Below, in pieces: positions 1 through 10,600 of a stretch of 64,000 nt of DNA. The stretch covers positions 67,669 through 131,668 of the forward strand of contig JAMWET010003616.1 of NCBI GenBank assembly GCA_024036415.1, read 5' to 3'. The notes beneath the pieces were generated by a model. The model ran no database searches. It was not told the DNA's origin and was given only the letters and a program-made list of their open reading frames with translations. The position numbers and the translations under genes are program-made. Within the stretch, counting starts at the first letter, position 1. Each line of letters starts with the position of its first letter. The DNA is from Prochilodus magdalenae. Taxonomy: Eukaryota > Chordata > Actinopteri > Characiformes > Prochilodontidae.

Positions 1-360
1 CATTAACTACTATGAAATACAATAAGTAAATGTTATAAATGATTCAGCACTACTATGAAATATTTAGCATCTTTTATGAATTATTCAGTAATTATTATAA
101 ATTATTCAATAAATACCGTTAATTATTTAGTTAAAGCTGATGTGTTAGTCTCTAGTTATGAGAGCACAGAAACGAATTGTGGACCCAGAACTACCTACTG
201 AAAAGTTTGCTGCATCCAGGACTAATAATAAACCTGAAAAAACTGACCATGCCTGGATTTTTAAACTTATTGTACATTGCATTATCACTTATTTGCATAC
301 CTGCCTAGAGTAACCCCTTTCTCGTTTCCCTTTCCACCATCTTTCTCGGCTCTACATTAG

Positions 361-522
361 ATGGTGGCCAAGCTACCCATGATGAAGTCGATTTGCAACC
401 TTCACATTGACAAGCTGGAGTTTTTCCGCCTGCTTCACCCTGAAACAGCCTACAGTTTCCCTCCCCTCTACCGGGAGGTGTTTGGCAGTGAAATCACCTT
501 CCCCGACTCCACTGAGGGCTAG
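361..522 (+). CDS. Last coding exon of a ROR-family nuclear receptor (RORC-like), partial gene
   Basis: An AG acceptor ends at 360 and an open frame of 53 residues runs to TAG at 520-522. The peptide contains LHIDKLEFFRLLHPE and then FPPLYREVFGSE. The second segment matches the helix 11-12 end of the ligand-binding domain in retinoic-acid-receptor-related orphan receptors, where the AF-2 core is LYKELF; here it is LYREVF. AF-2 is the surface that recruits LxxLL coactivators. ROR-alpha and ROR-beta are very conserved in this segment, and this copy differs from both, so RORC/ROR-gamma is the best guess. The DNA-binding domain and the rest of the ligand-binding domain must lie upstream of the window. 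The gene has the same orientation as sh3gl1. Seen: acceptor, frame and motif. Inferred: paralogue identity. Confidence 0.72.
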   Translation: MVAKLPMMKSICNLHIDKLEFFRLLHPETAYSFPPLYREVFGSEITFPDSTEG

Positions 523-3500
523 AGCCAGGACAGTCCTCCATCTGGTGCTCAAGAGAGAGAGAGTAAAAGAAAGTTAGGAATAGAGAAAGTAAGAAATGTG
601 TAGGGATGAAATGAGAGAGGGGTGGTAGATTTGAAGCGTCATAGGCAGACCAGCAGCTCACTGACAATCTTGCACGCAACACTTTAGAACGCCAAATCCC
701 ACAATCCCTTTTTTCAGGCTTCCTCTGAAAGGGTTACTGGCATTAGTGCGTAAGCAGGCCCCGTGTTTTTCGGAATTTTGTTTGCGATTCTACACCAGTG
801 AACACAGAATGCACTGCGTAGCAATATGCATGCTACCTGTTTTAATGGAGCGACAGGAGAAAGTACTCAATTTTTATCGGAGCTTGAATCTCCCTAAAGA
901 TGAAGTACCCAGTACAGCGGATTGGGCCGAGGCCGCCTTTTCAGTTCCCTTTAGAGAAACTTAATGAATGTAGTGGATATGCGGCGCAGCCTCAGGAATG
1001 AGACAGAATGTATTATGTGTGTTTGTCCTGTTTATTATGTAATATGTTCTAAAATGTTGTAAAAAAGTTTAGCAGCGCAACGTTATCAGCACCTGATCAC
1101 AAACCAAACTGGAGGGACCAAGAGCAAACAGACTTTATAGTTACTTTTAGCATTGTAGCATGCTAATCGGTGTCCCTCACTCTGCCACACATGCACATAG
1201 CTGTAGCCCGTCTCTAATTGTAATGTACTGCTGCTCCCATGCATGCATGTGCAGACAGTGTTTCCAAGGTCATATTTGGGCCTTTTTTTCCTCATAAATT
1301 AAAAATAAACCTCAGTCCCATGACCCTTTGCCCCTGCAAAAAGCCACTCTAGAATGACAAAATATTTTAGTCATATTTTTCCTGTAATTAAAATAGATAA
1401 TATAGAGATTTATGTAGGCTAATAGAAAGTTTGGAATCTATATTTATATGCCATGAATATATCACAGACAGACAGAAAGAAAAGGACCTTTTGAGAGATG
1501 GAGAAAGATGCACCATAAAAGAATGAATGTTCTCAACACCCCTCAAAGACTGCCTGGTTTTATTTTATTTTGTTTTGATTTGTTTTGTAATTATCAACCT
1601 GGTGTAGTTTATGGAAAGCTATGGATTTCGAGGCACTTAATGGACTTACAGACTCTGAAAAACCTCCACGGATCTGCAAGCCTGACCTTCTGAACTGGCT
1701 CTTCCGTCAGGCTACATGTCTCTCAGGATGAAAAGACTCCACAGTGCACACTCAGTTAACTAAAAACTGGACTGTGCTGTTTCCCTGCCTTGGTGTGAAG
1801 GAAAGCTGGATTGTCCACTCTTCTCGATTTCGCAGTTGTCTGCCACAGCCATGCACTGAAAATTGCATTCACTTTACTTGATGCAAATGCATACTTAATT
1901 TCTATGTAAATAAATGGTATGACCTCAACTGATAGGTGGTGAGGAAATGACTCTGGTGAGGCAGAATCAGCTGACAATTAATCGGCATATAAATAACTGA
2001 CCTACAATAACAATTGAAATACTTATCAATACTTAGCAGCTCCTGACTGACGTTAAAAGGAGATTGAGCTCAAATAATCAAACATAGATCTTCTGTCTCG
2101 CTGTCATCAGCCACACAGTTTGTTTTGTTTACATATAGCAGTTTCATTTGATATCACTGTAATGACCAGTTACATCTGCAGTGGAATAAAAAGTAGCTGG
2201 TCCAAAAAAAGTTGCATCATACAGTAAAAAGGCTGAAGGGCTGTTTGGAAAATTATTGTCTAGTTAGTGATTATAGCTAAGCACCTGGGTGTATCAGGTC
2301 ATAGTCAAGTCAACATAATCATCAGGTCAACAGATTTAATTGTACCTTCTACATTTGATACACACAGGCATTTAAAAAAAATCCAATATTGACCACAGAG
2401 TTGATTTTAGGCAGTAATCGTGTTGCTGAAAGAGAGGGTATGCATTTGAATGAAGTAAATTCAGTGCACTGCTTTAATCAGTGTGGGCACCCAAGGCAGC
2501 TGGGGGATATTTTGGAGGTACCTTGGAGATTACGGAGAGGAAGTGCAAGGGAGGAACCTTGTGATACCAGAGCCAACAAAGGGTCTGATTACAGCGACCC
2601 GATCCAACCTGAACTGTGCAGCCGATGGCCCGGCATGGACATGGAGGAAACGGAAATAGGGGTTTCCTTTTTTAAAAAAATGTTAGTGTCCAGCCTGTTC
2701 TTCTCATCCCTGTGGAGATGCTCCACAGTCAAACTGATGAGCAGGAGGATGCTCAGTGTCTTGCGGTGTGATTTGACCCTCTCCTGACCTGCTTTGACCT
2801 TTTCCCTGCTGTCTCCTTTCCCCAATGCAGTAAATGACTCCGCACAACTATGACTTACTATTGGTTAACAGAGCCAGCAGCTGCCCCCTAAGTTAAGGGA
2901 CTACCATGGTTAAAATGTATTTTCTATTTTTCATACTTTTGCAGAGCAGACTGAAGGATAAAACAAATGTGTCTATTTTGCACAGAAGTATTTTTCCATT
3001 TTGGTGCAGTAAGCTCTGAAGGAGAGGTTTGCCAGGGGGGAGCATGTAGCTCACGTTTTCGGCTGCTCATCTCAAGCATGCTGATAGTTTGCCTGAGCGA
3101 AGGCAGGAAGTCAATACTCACTGTAGCAGATTAGCATCAAACTCTGGGGAGCTTGGTGTGGCCGGAAAAGCGTTTTATCAAAAGAGCCTTGCTGCCCAGA
3201 TCCCACTTTTTTTTTTTTGTTCGTTGTTGATATTTTCTGTAGCATTGTACAAACAGGGTCAGCCTAAAAAGCTGACTGCTTCTGCTGTTGTAGCCATTAA
3301 CATTTAGCAGAAACATTTTACTTCTGCCGTGTTTCCGCACTGCTGGAACAGTGCTCCTCTCGGTCCGGACTCAACACTTTCCTGTAAGCTATTATATATA
3401 AATATATGTATAACTTTGTTGGTTCTACAACACTTCTCTGTATGCATAAGGATATATTGTAATGTTGTTTGTTTTTCTCAGATGTATTTGTCCAGTTTTC

Positions 3501-4572
3501 ACTATTTTGGGGGAATACATGCTTCTAAAATCCAGCACAGTGCAAAAAAGAGCTCTTACAGTTTTCCACAGGGAAAGGAATATGCTTTTTAGACTGCTAA
3601 AGAAGAGAATGCATCTATTTCCATACATCATCAAATTCCAGTTTACCTTTGAGGAACAAGAGGAATAACCAAAGCTAAAAGGAAAAGAACATTAGCTATT
3701 AACAGTTTAGTATACTAACAGTATAGTTGAGTGCTTATTTATAATTCGCACAGTGAGCGACAAGATGTCGTGCAATACCATTTCAAGTTCAGTGCCTCAT
3801 AGACAGGTGGTACTAAAAGAAAACGCTAACTAATACAAAAAAAGTTCAAGTTCAAACACTTTTAGCAGTAGCTGCAGTTCCAATTCCACTTGTGGGAGAA
3901 ATAGAGAAATGTACAAATTCTAATTTATGTGAAGTAGAATTTTGCATACACAAAATTTTTATATACATTTCTATATTTTTACTATTCCAGCTGTTATTCT
4001 TTTTTAATAATGTGTTGTATGAATTGATCTGTCTATCCAGCTATATAGCTGTACAAGTACAGTATAACAAGGATTATACTTCCATTGTTTCTGACCTCTG
4101 CCCATAGAGGCCTAAAAAGCCTTGTGCTGTTTTTATTTAGTACTGTACTACTATAGAAGCATGTATTTCACCATCCAAAAACATTGCTACGTTCAGTATG
4201 AAAAGGGGACAAATATGTCTTTTTAATAAAAAACATTGGAATAGTCCTGCAAGACAGTGTCATAATGGGACTGTGCAATAGTTAGCCTGTGCCCAATTAT
4301 GGCATATAGGACCCCCACAGCGGGGGATTTCACAAACACTCCGAAACTCATCTGTTAACACTTCATCACCTGTACGAGAGGCCGCAGAATTCTTTCTTTA
4401 ACGTCACGCAACCTGCACACACGTCTAGTATTCACTTAATTGACTCGCAAGGCTGAGAATAATTGTAAAGACCATGTTGGACAGGGTTGAGGTAATGTGG
4501 GGGTTAATTATAGGTATTTGATTTGATTGTTTATTTTTCAAAGTAATTTAGATATTAATATGTAAATAGTGT
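523..4572. other. 3' UTR of the ROR-like gene, then intergenic DNA
   Basis: No coding region is supported. The 3' UTR of the ROR-like gene must begin here. AATAAA-like words occur near 1301, 1911 and 2184, but none can be chosen as the real poly(A) signal from sequence alone. The open frames here, for example 2389-2787, lack splice sites, family motifs or biased codon use. The remainder is AT-rich unique-looking sequence. Confidence 0.5.
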
Positions 4573-5004
4573 CATTCAGAGTAGGTTTGGTGTGAAATGG
4601 TTTAGACTTCTTTACAGTGGTGGTGATAAGAACCAGGGGTCAACATGTCAAATTATTTACTGGCTAAAACACTGGTGTGTCTTTTGGGATTTTATATGGA
4701 ATGTTGAAGGTAAAATGTGGTAATATCTAATAATCATGTTGTCTTTAGGGGACTGTTTGGCCCCACAGTGTCCTGCATGTATCCCTCCACTATGGATGGA
4801 TGTAAACAAACGAATCTATGTTTTTGCACAACACTATCATAAAACAACAGGAATCAGGCAGTGTATTATTAACCAATTTATGTAATACCTTTCTGTGAGG
4901 ATGTTTTTAGAGGTGAATGTTGGTTAATGTCACCACCACTGTGAATAGTTATGAGTCGCAGGTTTCTTCAGAACAAAGCGTCTCACACCAAACCACTCTG
5001 AATG
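4573..5004. mobile_element. MITE-like element with long diverged terminal inverted repeats
   Basis: The left arm, about 4573-4644, reads outward as the reverse complement of the right arm, about 4918-5004. Both arms share the blocks CACACCAAACC, CTCTGAATG and a CACCACCACTGT core. The centre codes for nothing. The arms resemble sequence at 14643-14745 and 49977-50042, so this is a dispersed family. Long inverted arms without an ORF fit a non-autonomous DNA transposon. The superfamily is not assigned, because target-site duplications are not clear. Confidence 0.6.
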
Positions 5005-6420
5005 CCTTTGTTTATATTTTACCATCTAATTATGGTGGAATTTTGGAAAATTGGTGGACTTCCCCCGTAAAGTTTCCCCACATACCTGAATCTGGCCTAT
5101 TTGAGAGTTGTTTAGGTTGTGTTTGTTTTGTGGAGCGGTGCTCAGTGTGTGCAGTTGCATTTACACACACTCACACTCACTCAGGGAGTTAGCTGGGGTC
5201 TCTGTCCCTTAACGTCTTCTTCAGTTAGCCTAGCAGGACGCCTCTCACCCCACAGAGCACCTTTATCCCTCATCACTGTTAGTCTCAGCTCTGCTAAGTT
5301 TTATCACCATCGCAGGAGTTCACGGCCTGATCTGTAGAAGAAAATAGAATCGCACGATATGATAAAGCATATAAAGATTGTTATCTAGTTTTTTGTGATC
5401 TTTCTTCTTCCTCATGGTGTCTGTAATATTTCTCTTTCCTCATGAACTTAGTGTTCTCCACATCATTGTAATTCTATTTTTTTAAGAGCAGCAAAATCTG
5501 CCTCGTTCTGTTCATGCTCATGATCCATCTGTGTTTCCTTTCATTTTGAGTTTATTAAATCACATAGATTTTAATAACATTAATTTATGATATATTATGA
5601 ATACACAGATTATAAAAAGATAAACATGATGAAGAGTTGTACATTGGGAATACAATATATGGATTAAGAATGTAATAAAGTTCTTTTTACAAAAATGTGG
5701 TGGCTTTTGGTGTCAACTTTGGGGTGGGGTGGCGGGGGGTGGTTCTCAGCATTTTCTGTCATCCTTTGCAGATTAGTAAATAATTTCAACAGTAATACTA
5801 TAAAGCCAGTTATACAGCTGGAAACGAACGAGCTGGAAACAGGGTTAGCAACGTTATTCACAAACGTGTATGTGTGTTAACTCATTTGAGGATGCATTAC
5901 TACATATAAACTATATCCTTATCTTGTATTGTACATATATAGGATATCTCTATGGTAAGGAAACCTATTTCAGCCATAGTACCTTCGTACCATAGTACCC
6001 ATAATGCTGGGATATACTGATATACTGGCGCTGAACGTTCAGCTTCGTTGTTACGAGTGCAAATTAAAAAGCTCTTGCTGCCATCTTGTGGTCAGGCTGT
6101 AAACTGCAGCGACCATTACACAAATACGCAAACGCTTATTAGTGTTAAACTGAATTCTAGACATCGGAATTTCAACAGCTTTTACTAATTATCAATGGCT
6201 CATTGTAATGAAAGGGTACGTTTCTCTTGTGGACTCAGTTTAAGATCCTATAACGCTAACATGTTGGCTCTATATTTACTACTTTACGTTACAATAAACT
6301 GGAGGTCACGTACATTAGATGTTTTACAGCATGAATAGCTCTCTCCTATATTCAGTTATATGTGATATTATGTTGCTCCAAATTGTCAATAAATGCCAGA
6401 AATTAAAATGTGTTGTTTAA
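5005..6420. other. Intergenic DNA between the ROR-like gene and sh3gl1
   Basis: No gene is seen. The stretch holds a short CA run near 5162-5180, a G-rich patch at about 5719-5742 with three long G runs, and a CTCF-like motif at 6078-6092 (listed separately). The frames at 5664-5880 on both strands overlap one another and the G-rich patch, and are judged to be chance. Confidence 0.45.
6078..6092 (-). promoter_or_regulatory. CTCF-like motif, reverse orientation
   Basis: The minus strand reads ACCACAAGATGGCAG, close to the vertebrate CTCF core CCASYAGRKGGCRS. It lies about 1.5 kb upstream of the sh3gl1 start codon. A motif match alone does not prove binding. Confidence 0.4.
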
Positions 6421-6457
6421 CGGGTCCGTAAGGGACTACAAAGACAGACGCGCTGAC

Positions 6458-6517
6458 GACGTCACTTCCATTCATGCCATAAACAGGCGCCGGCAGAGAA
6501 CCATGGGTTTTGTAGTT
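6458..6517. promoter_or_regulatory. Cluster of promoter-type motifs (CRE/ETS-like and ZNF143-like)
   Basis: GACGTCACTTCC at 6458-6469 joins a CRE-like palindrome to an ETS-like CACTTCC. At 6501-6517 the minus strand reads AACTACAAAACCCATGG, resembling the SBS motif bound by ZNF143 (ACTACAATTCCCAG). These motif types are typical of vertebrate TATA-less promoters. The cluster sits about 1.1 kb upstream of the sh3gl1 start codon. It could be an upstream promoter or a bidirectional start. Confidence 0.35.
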
Positions 6518-6855
6518 CAATTGCACCTGAAATACTTAGAAGTCACATTGCTCAGCGCTAAAATCTGCTATAACGTTGAACTGAATGCTCGTGACAGCAG
6601 TCAGGTCTTAGCCCAACACGTCAGTCCAGTAAGCACACACATATACAGTTTTTACCAAAAGTTTGGGACTGTTACTATTTTTAAAATATTATGTTGACAG
6701 ATATCGAACGCTTAATGTACCCGTTTTTCAAAAATCATCCACCTCAAGGTCTGTTACGACGTATGAAAAAATGAAAACATTATCTAAATATGTGTTTGTA
6801 ACATCATGTGTATAAATCAATGGAAGTAAAACGTATGATAATTATAAATAAAACA

Positions 6856-6951
<96 letters not shown>
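6856..6951. repeat. (CTAT)n microsatellite, about 24 perfect units
   Basis: An uninterrupted 96-base tetranucleotide repeat, 70-100 bases upstream of the GC-richer sh3gl1 promoter region. Perfect tetranucleotide arrays of this length are usually polymorphic. Confidence 0.98.
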
Positions 6952-7073
6952 GTTAAGCAACCAGCAGATGGCGTAGGTCTGCACTCCTCCGCTTCCCTAA
7001 TGTACGAGTAAGCGAGTGAATCAATCAGGTGGGAACGCGGCTGCAGTGCCTGGTCAAAAGCGCCTAGCCCTTT

Positions 7074-7092
7074 GTCTCCCTCTTGTGGTCAG
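7074..7092 (-). promoter_or_regulatory. CTCF-like motif, reverse orientation
   Basis: The minus strand reads CTGACCACAAGAGGGAGAC, a reasonable match to the CTCF core. It lies 40 bases upstream of a forward-oriented motif at 7132-7146. Confidence 0.4.
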
Positions 7093-7131
7093 CAGGCGAA
7101 CTGCCGCGGTGTGCGCGGTGCCTTTAAATGG

Positions 7132-7146
7132 CCACCAGAGGGCGCT
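7132..7146 (+). promoter_or_regulatory. CTCF-like motif, forward orientation
   Basis: CCACCAGAGGGCGCT is close to the canonical vertebrate CTCF core. It lies in the predicted sh3gl1 promoter and points into the gene. A reverse-oriented match lies beyond the 3' end at 47807-47822. Confidence 0.5.
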
Positions 7147-7568
7147 GAAAGCTCATGCGGGGAATTCGGGAATGTGCCTGCGTTGCGCAGGAAACGGTGG
7201 TCAATGAGTGAGTGCGAGGACCGCTAGCTGCTCGCTCGCAGTTGCAGCAACACTGAGTTGTGCACAAAGTGGATAAAACTAAGCTTCGACATTTTCCCTG
7301 TCAAAGCTGGACGGACTTGAGGAACTACAGAACCGCGTCTGTCCCGAAGGAAACGTTCACTAACAGCGGTTTGGAAGCTCGTCTGGTTTAACCGTTTAGT
7401 GTCGTGTGCCGTTGAGGCGCTGCGGAGTAGTGGCTAACGTTCAGCCTCGGAGATCTGAATTTAGGACCTTTTAGCGAATTCGTGTACCGGATTCTGCAAC
7501 ACTCCACCGCTTTTACAACACTTAACTACTTTGTCGCTGTCGTTTCCGTCGAAAAGAACGGCCTGAAG

Positions 7569-7613
7569 ATGTCCGTTGCGGGCTTGAAGAAGCAGTTTTA
7601 CAAAGCCAGCCAG
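7569..7613 (+). CDS. sh3gl1: sh3gl1 coding exon 1 (residues 1-15)
   Basis: Encodes [15 protein letters not shown], the H0 helix that inserts into membrane. The start ATG has A at -3 and the donor is CAG|GTTTGC. It ends in phase 0. This exact N-terminus is characteristic of endophilin A2. Confidence 0.96.
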
Positions 7614-10600
7614 GTTTGCCATCTAACTTTTTTCTTTTCTCTTCTTCGGTGTTTTGGTGTAGCCGCGGCTAAAGCCCTGGTATTTCGCTTTTATGGGGCT
7701 GAAAAGTGTTTTGAGACGGTTCCCCCTCCTCTGCTCCTCCTCAAGAATACTATGTTAACTGTGTTGCACTTTCAGCTGAAGTCAGTTGCTTACTCGCCAG
7801 CTTCTTGTTCCAGTAGTCCCGTTCCACCTTAAATGGGGCAACAGCTCCATTCTGGCGCCGATTAAGGTGGAACGGGGAACCCAGACGATACTGATGTAAC
7901 TAAGTATCGCGATATTTTCCGAATAAGGGTCATTCTTACCCCACGAAAGAGCCTCTATTAAATTTAAGATATTACTATCATTTAGATCAGATGTTGTCCT
8001 GTTTGAAACACCAGCAAGCCCAACCAGCTGGTAATGAAGGGGGAATTCCGAAGCTGGAAGTACATGCCAGACGATTGAACTCTTTCCCACAGAAAGCAGT
8101 TTTCCCTAGTGTCTGAAACGTCTTGGTGAAACTTCAGTTACTAGGTGACCGAGTGATGCAGCTTCTTTTTAAAAATAGACACAGCACAATGCTGAGGTGA
8201 TGGTAACCGGTCAGAGCAGAGTGGGCGAGCTGACCAGAGTTACAGGGCCCATCAGGAGGTGGAGCATAAAGGCACAGGAGCTCCAACAGGACGTTTCAGA
8301 AAGAGGGTGAATACAGGTGTACAGTAAAAGAAAAATACTGTGTTTTGGGAAAATTGAAGCATGTAAATCTGTTCTAGTAGACCCCAAACATAAAGTGATG
8401 AACGTTGATTTGAGTGAGGTGATAACAGACAGTATACGGTCCATTGGTACAGCTGAGTAGTTTGCTGTTGGTGTTTGAGTTGCGTCTTTACTGCTTAAGG
8501 CAACTTATCTGCTGCTGTTTCCTCTCTCACAGTGTGGTGTTTTAGAGGTTGTCAAGGGTGCGTTCACACTAAATTGTCAGGTCTGAGTGGCATGTCTGTA
8601 AGGAAGAGTCTGACAGATGTCCTGCACTTAGGAAACGGATTAGAAAGACATGTACAGATTACAAAAACACATTTTTTATAAAGGGTTTTTTTTGGCCACT
8701 GGACCGCATACCACATGTGGGCAGTGAAAAACACCCAGTAGTGGTAAGCTGGCCCAGACTCAGGGGCAGGCAGTAGTCGGTTTCAGGGCTGGTTGTTGAC
8801 TACACTCTTATGATACGCTGTGTATGATGATATAGAGCCCCCAGTGTAATGCAGATTTTTTTCTTTGGTGAAAACTCTTACAGTGCATTGTGATTAGTGA
8901 CCCCCTGCTGTTAGAGGCTTGGTGGATTTTCCACAGTTGTAAGCGGAAGCTTGTATTGGGTTCTGTGTTTAGATGATGGGGTGAGAGAGTTAGAAAAATA
9001 ACTGGCAACAAACCCCGTGTTTTGAGATGAGCTGTTATGCTGCGTTCAGGTGCTCATCGGAAGGTTAAGTAGTAAATATGGTTTGACTGTGGGCGCTGGA
9101 TCGTAAATACCACACAGTGGGGAAAAGCATCTGGAAAATACATACCCTGCTCCTTCTTTGCAGTGTTTAAATAAGCACATAGATCTAATAGAAGCATAGC
9201 TAGTACAAACCTTTTCACATTTACCGCAAGCTTAGGAGTTTTCACTCAAAGGTGCAAAAGGTTAAAGGTCGTGTTCTACAACACATCCTGTATTCCTTGT
9301 GTGGAAAGTGGAAAAATTAGTGTTTCCCAGTGTCTGACATCACTCGAGGCACAACTTTAATGAAGTTGCTGATTGTTGTCACTTTTTTGGATTTATTAAA
9401 TGTTAGTAGAGATGTTAATACTGCTGTAAATGCATTTTATTTAGCTTTTATTTTGGGCCAAATTAAGGCAAGAGCTGGGCCCTATTTGGTACCTGTTGCA
9501 AGCAGCCTGTTGTCTTGTCATGTGAAGATGGAGGTTTGCTGCAGTGTACTACTTTGTTTCTGCATAGCTTATGTGTTGTGTAGCGCCTGTCCATCTTCCT
9601 ACTTCCTGGTGTTCGCAAAAATCCCAAGTCCTCCCATGTATTTACCAGTCGGTGGAGTTTTTTACTGTTTATGTTCATGTTTGTTTTGAACTTGGATGTG
9701 TGCTGTTAGGTGTCTTTCCTGTCACCCTTTGGCTTTATTGTGCACTGCACCACGGGTAACAAATTTTTTTTAGCATTTGTGACAGCATTCGATGGTGTAG
9801 CCATGCAGCAGCATCTGTATGATTACTAGCATCTGCAAGGAGTAGTCACCTCATATTGTCTCGTCAATTTTTCTGAGCACAGTACTAGTCTGTATTGGGC
9901 TGGTAATAGAACATACAGTTATAAAACTATTGACCTAATAATTCGTAAGATTGATAAATGATGTCAATATTAATAGAGACTCGGGTGAGCCGGCTGACAA
10001 ATATAGCACAACACTTCTAAACATTGCCTTAAAACATTCAGTTCTTCTTAAAATAGGAGGAACGGACAATACAGAATATAATGTGCCACAACAAATATAA
10101 TACTCATCTCATTTTTACAGTGATCTTCACCTACATCATATTATGCTTCTTTTTAAGCAGCATGTCAATGCTCTACAGTCTATCCTACATAATCTACCTA
10201 TTTTACCCTGCATTCACAACAGCAGTGATGTGGCAATACAGGCAGGGTTCATTCATTCTCATTAAGACTTGCCTGTTTCTGCCACAGTAAAACAGTACAC
10301 TTCGTTTTTGGGTCCTAGATAATTGTTCCTACTAAAGATGAAGGAATGGTGACGGTGCCTTCTCTGTAAGTAAATAGCAACCGCAAAATCCTTACATACT
10401 GATCGCACAGACAGTGATGCACTACACACAAAAACACACATGATTTCTTTCCACTTTTTCATTCTTAGCAGGAACACTTGTGATTTAAACCTGGCGTCAG
10501 TGAAACCATAGCTCAAACTCAGAAACAGCCAGATGCAAGAAGCAACCAACAATTTGGGCGCCAAGAAGCAAAAGGCTGCTGCCAGTGTGAATGCAGCTTT

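Larger units (their letters stand above)
7020..7568 (+). promoter_or_regulatory. sh3gl1: Predicted sh3gl1 promoter and 5' UTR
   Basis: GC and CpG content rise sharply compared with the AT-rich flanks, for example at 7100-7230. The region holds two CTCF-like motifs, a TTTAAA word near 7123 and a TGCGCA word near 7185. It ends at the start codon at 7569, which has A at -3. Transcription probably begins somewhere in 7150-7350, but no initiation site can be fixed from sequence. The start-codon frame is open upstream to 7482 but contains no earlier ATG, so no N-terminal extension is proposed. Confidence 0.6.

Noticed and set aside
361..522. Vitamin D receptor end, because of EVFGSEI
   Set aside because: The preceding LHPE...FPPLYREVF pattern matches ROR receptors (FPPLYKELF) and not VDR, which has TPLVLEVFG without FPPLY.
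2389..2787. 132-codon open frame between the two genes
   Set aside because: No recognisable motif, an overlapping minus-strand frame, and no splice or promoter context.
6640..6680. Tc1 terminal repeat (ACCAAAAGTTTGGGAC)
   Set aside because: Only a short word matches, and no partner end or target-site pair was found.
7482..7568. N-terminal extension of sh3gl1
   Set aside because: The frame is open upstream but has no ATG before 7569, and [10 protein letters not shown] is the conserved endophilin start.
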